Of a DNA stretch of 64,000 bases, positions 57,071-64,000 are shown one piece after another; within the stretch, counting starts at the first letter, position 1, and each line of letters starts with the position of its first letter. The stretch lies in contig JASDFA010000010.1 in NCBI GenBank assembly GCA_035772735.1, positions 127,543,501-127,607,500 of the forward strand, given 5' to 3'. The stretch is from Datura wrightii (taxonomy: Eukaryota; Streptophyta; Magnoliopsida; Solanales; Solanaceae). The notes under the pieces are model-generated. The model did no database searches. It had not been told where the DNA came from and saw only the letters and a list, made by a program, of their open reading frames with translations. The position numbers and the translations under genes are program-made.

Positions 57071-58440
57071 TGTCACTGAAGTGCACGTGGTCGTCTAGTA
57101 ATATAAGATGGTGAAGTCTTCATTATCGATCTCTCAGAGACTTGTCAAATCAATCGTTTTAAGGTTATTTGTTTTGCTATTCTAAAAAAATAAATATAAT
57201 GGAGAAAGTTTTGGAGAATTAAACTACTAAAACCTGAAATGTAAAATTAATTTAAGACTAAGATTGTTGCAAATATGTTTGTATTTCATATGATGAATAA
57301 AATTTAGGACATTGGTACTTTCATTTCAAGTTGAGTTCTAAAGACATTATTATGCTAGATAGATTCCTCATAAAGTTGATAATTGATGGTTACTATAGCA
57401 TTTATTGAAACTCTCCCAAGCATCCAAGAACTATCTCATGAACCCTAATGCCTATATCCCTATCGTCGCAGGAGAAATATGAATGACGTTATGCCTACTT
57501 GCATTTTAACTTAATAGGGTTTGAAGGGTATATCCCTATCCTCCACAACAACTTCTAAACTCCAACCAATGGGCTAAAGGATCTTAGAATTCCTGTTTTA
57601 CATGTACTTTTAACCTTTTCAGTTCCCTCTCCTAAATCCAACCAAAAGCCAATAGATTTACTCATAAGGTGATCAATCTAGTGAATAAAAAATTTAAAAG
57701 TAAATATAAACAACCTTTAATGAAGAATCAACACTAGCATTAACCAGTCTTTCAAATGTCAACCATCCACTATGGCCAAAACCCTAGAATGGGCCCTTAG
57801 CCACTCATAGACAAGCGTAAAAACGAAGATAACATCATCATTCTCAATAAAATAATAAATAAAAGAAGAAACCTAAGTAAAACTTATATCTCCTCCAAAA
57901 GTTGCGTTTACAACCTTGTATGATCAAACAAAATAAAGTCTAATATTCTAAAAATGCCCTAGATGTTGTATTTATAGGTGAGCCTTCAAATGACTCTTTC
58001 TCCCTCAAGTATTTGTCTTAAAAATCAGCAAAATTCCATCCGGGAGGGTCTGGCGCGCCGTTCCATGCATAGCCCCAAGGAGTTAGTTAAATTTCCTCTG
58101 AAGAATGGCTTCGGATACCCAATTTCCACCATAGAACAAAGGACTTAGCCAAATTTCTACACTTTTGAGGCCTCTGGCGACTCTCTTCATCCATAGCACC
58201 AGAGTGTTAGTCAAATTCTCTAGTTGTAGGACCCTTCTAGTGCCCCACTTCATCCATAGCCCTAGAATGTTATGAAAAATTCCTAAGTCTGGAATGCTTC
58301 TGGGGCTCCATGGAATCTATAACACCAACTTTGATGCATTTTCCTCTGAAACACAAGTGTTGGGCACGCCACGCTAGCCATAGCCCCATGCTGACTTTCG
58401 CGAACTCCTCTTCTTTACACCATGAATCATATTTGGATCA
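57071..58440 (-). mobile_element. Antisense Athila-like 5' LTR
   Basis: The minus-strand LTR end is CGACCACGTGCACTTCAGTGACA at 57071. CCACGTGCACTT also ends the LTRs of element A, so the families are related. The minus-strand TATA box (CCTATAAATAC) is near 57968. Degenerate repeats lie in U3 (58060-58400). The upstream boundary could not be placed by sequence; 58440 is where coding-like sequence begins again and is approximate. Confidence 0.6.
58060..58400 (-). repeat. Degenerate U3 repeats of the antisense LTR
   Basis: CCATAGCCCC or a variant followed by AGNGTTAGTCAAATTYTC recurs about five times with spacing of 60-75 bases (near 58068, 58131, 58192, 58252, 58380). It is upstream of the TATA box in the LTR's orientation. 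Confidence 0.6.
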
Positions 58441-58742
58441 ATTTTTCTTGGTTTCTTCCTCAAAATATTTAGAAACATTCATTAGCTCATCAGACACACG
58501 AAAACATGAATCCATACATTTCATAAGGATTATAAACTTAAAATAAGGAAAAATATGGGCAAAAACATGGCAAATGGGCTTAAGAATATGCGCAACATCA
58601 GCTATAAACCTTGCCAAATTTGGCATTGTGAGGTATTTTAGCCTATCATTCACCCACGCCTCCATGGCATCAATGTGAGCATGAAGCTCATTGTACGGCT
58701 ATAAAGCAGATATGATATCTTGGTGTACAAAAAGGCCAAGCT
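58441..58742 (-). pseudogene. Antisense fragment, plant-transposon-protein-like tail
   Basis: The minus strand from 58742 down reads KLGLFVHQDIISAL, a stop, then PYNELHAHIDAMEAWVNDRL and MPNLARFIADV. The pattern (HIDAMEARVNDRLK...PDLARF) recalls the C-terminal coiled-coil-like end of plant-transposon-protein ORFs in Solanaceae; this is from memory and moderate at best. It is cut by the C-type LTR fragment on its 5' side. Confidence 0.45.
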
Positions 58743-59015
58743 TGTTTCACCCCGAAAATTATTTTGACGATTATTTGATGTTTATATGTTGTATTAAGGG
58801 AATTAGGGGTTTATGTTGGCAGGTGAGGTGAGAAACATGTGCAAAGGGAAAAGAGAAGAGTATGTAAAGTTTGTAAGTAAGGAGCAAATTTAAATGGACA
58901 TATCTCCAAATATATAATGAATCAGAAGTCCTATAACCTATCAAATGAAAGCTATTTGAGTCTACAATTGGAGTTCAGAGTAAAAAGTTATGCTCGTTTG
59001 AAGACAGCACTAACG
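58743..59015 (+). mobile_element. Fragment of a C-type LTR
   Basis: TGTTTCACCCCGAAAATT and the next 270 bases are collinear with the start of the C LTR at 11013 (shared GATTTGATGT/ATTTGATATA context, GCAAAGGGAAAA, CATATCTCC, GGAGTTCAGAGTAAAAA). It is cut off at about 59015, where element G's LTR begins. Confidence 0.75.
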
Positions 59016-59018
59016 ACA

Positions 59019-61150
59019 GGGCCCCGACCTACTCGTACCGTACAACAAAAGGAAATGATATAAACCTCTGAAATATCAAGCTCCGCATGATAGGAACTGA
59101 TGACTCTGCTGGCTAGGATCACGAGGGATCGCCTCCTCGTCTATGAGTACCTGCAGGCAAGTAATGCAGCACCCCACTGGGCGTCAGTACCACTGGTACC
59201 GAGTATGCAAAGCAACTGAAATAATACAACTGAATACAGAATACATAACTAAAAAATCTGTGAGCAGAAGATAACTGAATCTGAAGAACTGATAGGAACT
59301 AGATCAAACCTTTCTGCACTGATAGGCAGGAGCGTGTCTGTAGTCACGGCGGCCTGCTGTATATTAACTAATCTATATAAAAGACATAAGTACATATACA
59401 TTTAGCAAGCAAGAGCCAATACCAACCCCCATAAGCCGGATGGCGCCAAGCAAGCAAACAATCTATATACCCCTACCCGGGTCAAAACCAGCCAAAAATA
59501 AGTCACTCCACTCATGTGCTCACTTTGGATCTCCTCTACCGGCCCCCTGGGTCTCCGGCTCGGGCCATAGCCTCCGATATAAGCAACCGTGTCTGGGTCC
59601 GGAGGACTCCTGTGTAGACAGTAACAGGTAGGGTCTGGATCCCCGGACACAACTCAACGGGGCTACCTGAAACCGGAGCTACACCTATAATAACTGAATG
59701 TACAGACAGTAACAGATAGGGTCTGGTTCCCTGGACACAAAACTCAACAGGGATATCTGAAACCAGAGCTACACCTGTAATGCTGATCAGACTGCTATGG
59801 GGAAAGCTTCATCCCATCTTCGTCCAAACTGGAGACGGCATGCCACTCCTTGGAGTGACGTAAAACCCACCCGCTTAGTGGGCGACACGATTACCAACCC
59901 AGGGGCGGCGAGGACGCTCAATAGGGTGCCCTCACGCCACATGAAGTCTCAACAAACAAATAGCAAGCATGTATAACTGAAAAGACTATCTGAAATCTGA
60001 TTTCTTATTCCGATCTGTTTCTATACTGAACTGATTCTTTACCGATTATACTGATTCTGAAATCTTTATTTAACTGCTTGGCTAATCTGTAGCCGGGATA
60101 CTATATGTCTGAATGGCTAATCTGTAGCCATAAAACTGTCTGTCTATCTGATTTTACTTTACTAACTTTTATTCTGAAAATCAGTCTCTTTTTATTCTAC
60201 AACATGCTTGCTAATCACACAATAAGCTATACTGAATCTGGAATGCTAACTCGCCCTTTGGCGCATGCTTTACAAACTTTCGGACTGGATACGTTATGGC
60301 AACACAACTCAGAATCTATTAGATTTACTTAGTTCTCAACGTTCAACTCTGAGAGTTTCAAATGCGGAGTTTACTATGATTTACCAAGCTAGGGCTTACT
60401 AACTTGACGAAGAACAACTTCACATAACTTAACCTCGAGTTATTTGACCGTCGGACGAGGCTCAGTCAATATTCCAGCTAAATCTCCCCAACTGCATTCA
60501 TAAACACGTCAATTAGTACTAAATACAATATTATTCTGAAGGACGACGTCACTTTCGATATAATTATAGCCTAAACTTAGACTTATTGAAAGACGGTCGA
60601 AAACTTGCTATTTTCCAAAAGTCCAGAAGGGAGAAGTATTCACTTTACGGCTAGGAGTACATAGACTCTAGTTTGGAGCAATTCCACTTACCTTAGTCCG
60701 GTAGCTCGACGATTTGTCAGCCGAATTTCGTGAAACTAAATCTGTAGGAATGCTCCCTGCTGCTAAATATCTCGATACCTGGAGTTAATTTGGATTTAGA
60801 CTATGTTTGGTAGCATAATCGAACGATTATATGATAACCTCCTTCGTCCCTCTCTGTTTTGCTGCGTTTTCTCTGGAAATTATAATGAATAACTGATTTA
60901 AAATCAAAGTGGGGCTTTATATACTTGAGCCTGGACAGGCCCCACTTGTCACGGAGCCAACGCGGAGGCTCCACCTCCGTGACACGTTGCCATCGCGGAG
61001 GGGCTCTGCCTCGGCTCCTTCCACGATGGTTCGACAGGTTACACGTCCGATCCATTCCCGGGCCTTTCTCTAGAATGTATGGCTTTCGAATATGCTTAAC
61101 CAACGTGCGAATAGGCCATCTAGGTGTCGGAAATCTTACGGGGTATAACA
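59019..61150 (-). mobile_element. Element G: 3' LTR, truncated (F family)
   Basis: On the minus strand it starts TGTTATACCCCGTAAG at 61150 and is collinear with F's LTRs down to GGTCGGGGCCCTGTCG at 59019, so about the last 450 bases are missing. The TATA box (TATATAAAG) is at 60915-60923. A splice donor (AAG|GTAAGTGG) lies near 60690. It is diverged from F's LTRs. Confidence 0.85.
60947..61029 (-). promoter_or_regulatory. Double hairpin module upstream of TATA (element G)
   Basis: TGTCACGGAG pairs perfectly with CTCCGTGACA (60947-60984), and CCATCGCGGA faces TCCACGATGG with one mismatch (60990-61029). The order and spacing to TATATAAAG match element F. Confidence 0.8.
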
Positions 61151-61166
61151 TTCTCCCCCCCTTAGG
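61151..61166 (-). other. Polypurine tract of element G
   Basis: The minus strand reads CCTAAGGGGGGGGAGAA before the LTR start at 61150. Intact. Confidence 0.85.
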
Positions 61167-61420
61167 AACATTCGTCCTCGAATGGAAGTACTATTTAGAG
61201 GACTATTCAATTAACTCAACTTGCTCCTAAGGAAATTTCGGCAGAGTTTCCCCTGTAATATGGACTATCCCGAAAACCTGAAACGCAGAAAAGTCCAATA
61301 CAGGTACTATACACAATACTTTAAGATTCACTGGATAGCTACACATCAATCTTTCTTATTTATACATACACAACTATAAAGTATTGCATAAACAATAACA
61401 CGAACATACCTGTCGCCCGA

Positions 61421-64000
61421 CTAGGCTTGGAATAAGTGAGGATATCTAGATTTCATATCTTCCTCAACCTCCCACATCATCTCTTCTCGGTTCCTGTTAT
61501 GCCACAATACCTTGACAGACACAATATCTTTAGTTCTCAATCTACGAATCTATCTGTCTAGGATGGCTATTGGAACCTCTTCATAGGCCATCTCTTCTGT
61601 AACCTGGATATCCTAGACTGGGACTGGTCTAGACGGGTCTCCTATGCATTTTCTCAACATAGACACATGAAAGACCTGATGAACGGATTCCAATTCTGGA
61701 GGCAAGTTCAACTCATATGCTACTCAGCCTATCCTTCGACGAATCTGATAAGGCCCAACAAACCTCGGACTGAGCTTACCTTTCTTGCTGAATCTCATCA
61801 CCCCTTTCATCGGAGATACTTTCAGAAATACCCAGTCATTTACATCAAATTCCAAGTCTCTACGCTGTACATCTGCATATGATTTTTGGCGGCTCTGTGC
61901 AGTCAGTAAGCGTTGTCGGATAAGCTTTACCTTTTCCTCTGACTGCTGGACAATGTCTGGCCCAACCAATGTTGATTCTCCTATTTCAAACCAACCAATC
62001 GGCGATATGCATTTTCGCCCGTATAATGCCTTGAAAGGCGCCATCTGGATGGCTGAGTGATAGCTATTATTATAAGCAAATTCAATTAACAGCAAATGCT
62101 CGTCCCAGCTACCACCGAAATCTAACACACACGCTCGCAACATATCTTCGAGCGTCTGAATTGTGCATTCAGCCTATCGATCTATCTGAGGGTGGAATGT
62201 TGTACTCAAATTAATCTGCATTCCCAGACCTCTCTGAAATTACTACCAAAATCTAGCTCTAAACTGTGCTCCTCTATCTGAAATAATGGATACTGGTACT
62301 CCGTGCAACCTGACTATTTCTCGGATATACAACTCCGCATAATCTTCGGCCGAGAAAGTAGTTCTCACTGGCAGGAAATGAGCTGATTTTGTCAATCTGT
62401 CAACTATCACCCATATGGAGTCATGTCTGTGTCTGGTACGGGGTAGTCCTTCTACAAAATCCATGTTCACGGCTTCCCATTTCCAGAGAGGCACAGCTAT
62501 GTCCTGAGTCAAGCCGCCTAGTTTCTGATGTTCTGCTTTCATCTGTTGGCAGTTAGGAGACTGGGCTACAAATTCAGCAATTTCGGCAGTTAGGACACTG
62601 GGCTACAAATTCAGCAATTTCTCTTTTCATACCTGGCCACCAGTAGTTTTCTTTGATATCATGGTACATCTTTGTTACGCCGGGGTGGAGAGAATAGCGG
62701 GAGCAATGTACCTCGGTCATGATCTGCTGGCAGAGTCCTAAAACATCTGGAACACAGAGGCGGTCTTTACAGCGTAGTACCCCATCCTTAGTTACCTGAA
62801 AATCTGGCACTTTACCCTGTTGGATTCTGTCTTTGAGCTGGATTAGGTCAGGATCCTCATATTGCCGTTGTTTCACTTCCACAACTAGTGATGATACGAC
62901 GGTGTTCTGAATTACCACTCTACTGTCCTCTGTTTCTGCTACACGAACAGCTAGGCTAGCTAACTGATGTATCTCCCTGACCAATTCCCGCTGCTCGGGT
63001 TGCACATATGCCAAACTCCCCATGGACTTACGACTAAGAGCATCTGCTACAACATTGGCTTTCCCCGGGTGGTACAGAATATTCACATCATAATCCTTTA
63101 ACAGCTCTAACCAGTGCCGTTGCCGCAGATTCAACTCCCTCTAAGTGAAGATATACTGTAGGCTCTTGTGATCTGTGAAAATATCAAGATGGACGCCATA
63201 CAGGTAATGTCTCCACATTTTCAAGGCGTGGATCACTGCGGCTAACTCCAGGTCTTGGGTAGGGTAATTCTTTCGTGTTTCCTCAGCTGTCTGGAAGCAT
63301 ATGCAATCACTTTACCATGCTGCATCAACACACAACCTAACCCGATGCCTAATGCGTCGCAATACACCGAATAACCTTCTGTACCTTCCGGCAATGCTAA
63401 CACTGGGGCGGAGGTTAATCTATCTTTTAGTTCCTGGAAGCTCTGCTCGCATGCCTCTGTCCACTGAAACTTCGCTGCCTTCTGTGTCAGTTTAGTCAGA
63501 GGTGCCACTATAGTAGAGAATCCCTCAACAAATCTCCTATAATATCCTGCTAATCCCAGAAAGCTACGGACTTCAGTCGGAGTGGTAGGCCTAGGCAATG
63601 ATTTGGCTGCTTCTATTTTCTGCTTGTCAACCTGTATACCAGCATCCGACACAATATGCCCTAGGAAGGCTACTGAGTTAAGCCAGAATTCACACTTGGA
63701 GAACTTAGCATATAACTGGCGGTCCCTGAGAATCTGGAGCACTGTCTATAAATGAGTCCGGTGATCTGCTTCAGAGCGAGACGACACCAGAATATCATCA
63801 ATGAACACTATCACGAACAAGTCCAGGTATGGTCTGAAAATACTATTCATCAGGTCCATGAATACTGCTGGGGCATTTGTCAACCCGAAGGACATCACTA
63901 GAAATTCAAAGTGTCCATATCGGGTCCTGAACGCCGTTTTAGGAATATCCCTTTCATGTACCCGAACCTGATGATATCCGGACCACAAGTCAATCATAGA
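61421..64000 (-). pseudogene. Element G pol: RT, RNase H, integrase, chromodomain (5' end outside window)
   Basis: On the minus strand, from the window edge: RT (SGYHQVRVHERDIPKTAFRT, MSFGLTNAPAVFMDL, FIDDILVSSRS near 63810), RNase H (LALPEGTEGYSVYCDALG; FT-stop-RELNLRQRHW near 63140), integrase zinc finger (HCSRYSLHPGVTKMYHD to CPNC near 62590), core (NMDFVEGLPRTRH, IISDRGAQFRARFW, LEDMLRACVLDFGGSWDEH), then KVSPMKGVMRFSKKGKLSPR and the chromodomain, ending at TAG 61421-61423. A missing A near 63268 shifts the frame in RNase H. A 37-bp tandem duplication (62548-62621) shifts it in the integrase zinc finger. Stops also occur near 63745, 63140 and 62175. It is closely related to F. Confidence 0.9.
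62548..62621. repeat. 37-bp tandem duplication in element G integrase
   Basis: GGCAGTTAGGAGACTGGGCT... (62548-62584) is followed at once by a near-perfect second copy (62585-62621), with one base difference (GAGACTGG versus GACACTGG). Since 37 is not a multiple of 3, it breaks the frame at the second cysteine pair of the zinc finger. Confidence 0.9.

Overview
The window is repeat-dense plant nuclear DNA, and I found no host gene. Essentially every base that can be assigned belongs to LTR retrotransposons or to an integrated plant pararetrovirus. Primer sites match plant tRNA-Asp and initiator tRNA-Met. Two superfamily branches are present: Athila-like Ty3/gypsy elements, and Tekay/Del-like chromoviruses whose LTRs begin TGTTACACCCC or TGTTATACCCC and end GGGTGTGACA. 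A Caulimoviridae copy is also present. The mix looks like a solanaceous genome, but that is inference. All protein-coding remains are broken by stop codons or frameshifts.

Layout. 1-10635: element A, a non-autonomous Athila-like element (partial 5' LTR, PBS, gag-protease, a spliced-looking second ORF, then two LTRs placed directly head to tail). It sits in the pol C-terminus of element C, a Tekay-like remnant whose 3' LTR is 11013-12609. 12610-13930: antisense chromovirus pol. 13938-15450: antisense Athila-like LTR. 15539-18826: antisense Athila-like gag-protease, split by a solo LTR (16639-18244) with a perfect 5-bp target duplication. 18827-21031: element D pol, followed by D's 3' LTR from 21313. 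D's LTR is split by element E (21877-45364, target duplication AAATT). E's pol is in turn split by element F (26982-41281, target duplication CTTCA). F has three LTRs and a second, partial integrase segment. 45370-46853: the rest of D's LTR.

46854-55938: an endogenous pararetrovirus of about 7.2 kb unit length. It has a direct partial second copy of its 3' region on the left and an inverted copy of its intergenic/promoter region on the right. 55939-58742: antisense remains of another non-autonomous LTR element and of a plant-transposon-protein-like ORF. 58743-59015: a fragment of a C-type LTR. 59019-64000: element G on the minus strand, of the same family as F, running off the window.

The clearest unexplained signal is a GC-rich hairpin module with arms GTGTCACGGAG / CTCCGTGACAC. 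It lies just upstream of the TATA box in LTRs of both the Athila-like and the Tekay-like elements, and twice more ahead of the second ORF of element A. Arm changes in different copies are partly compensatory. Other points of interest are the tri-LTR structure of F, the inverted pararetrovirus promoter joined at its primer-binding site, and conserved splice signals in the leaders.
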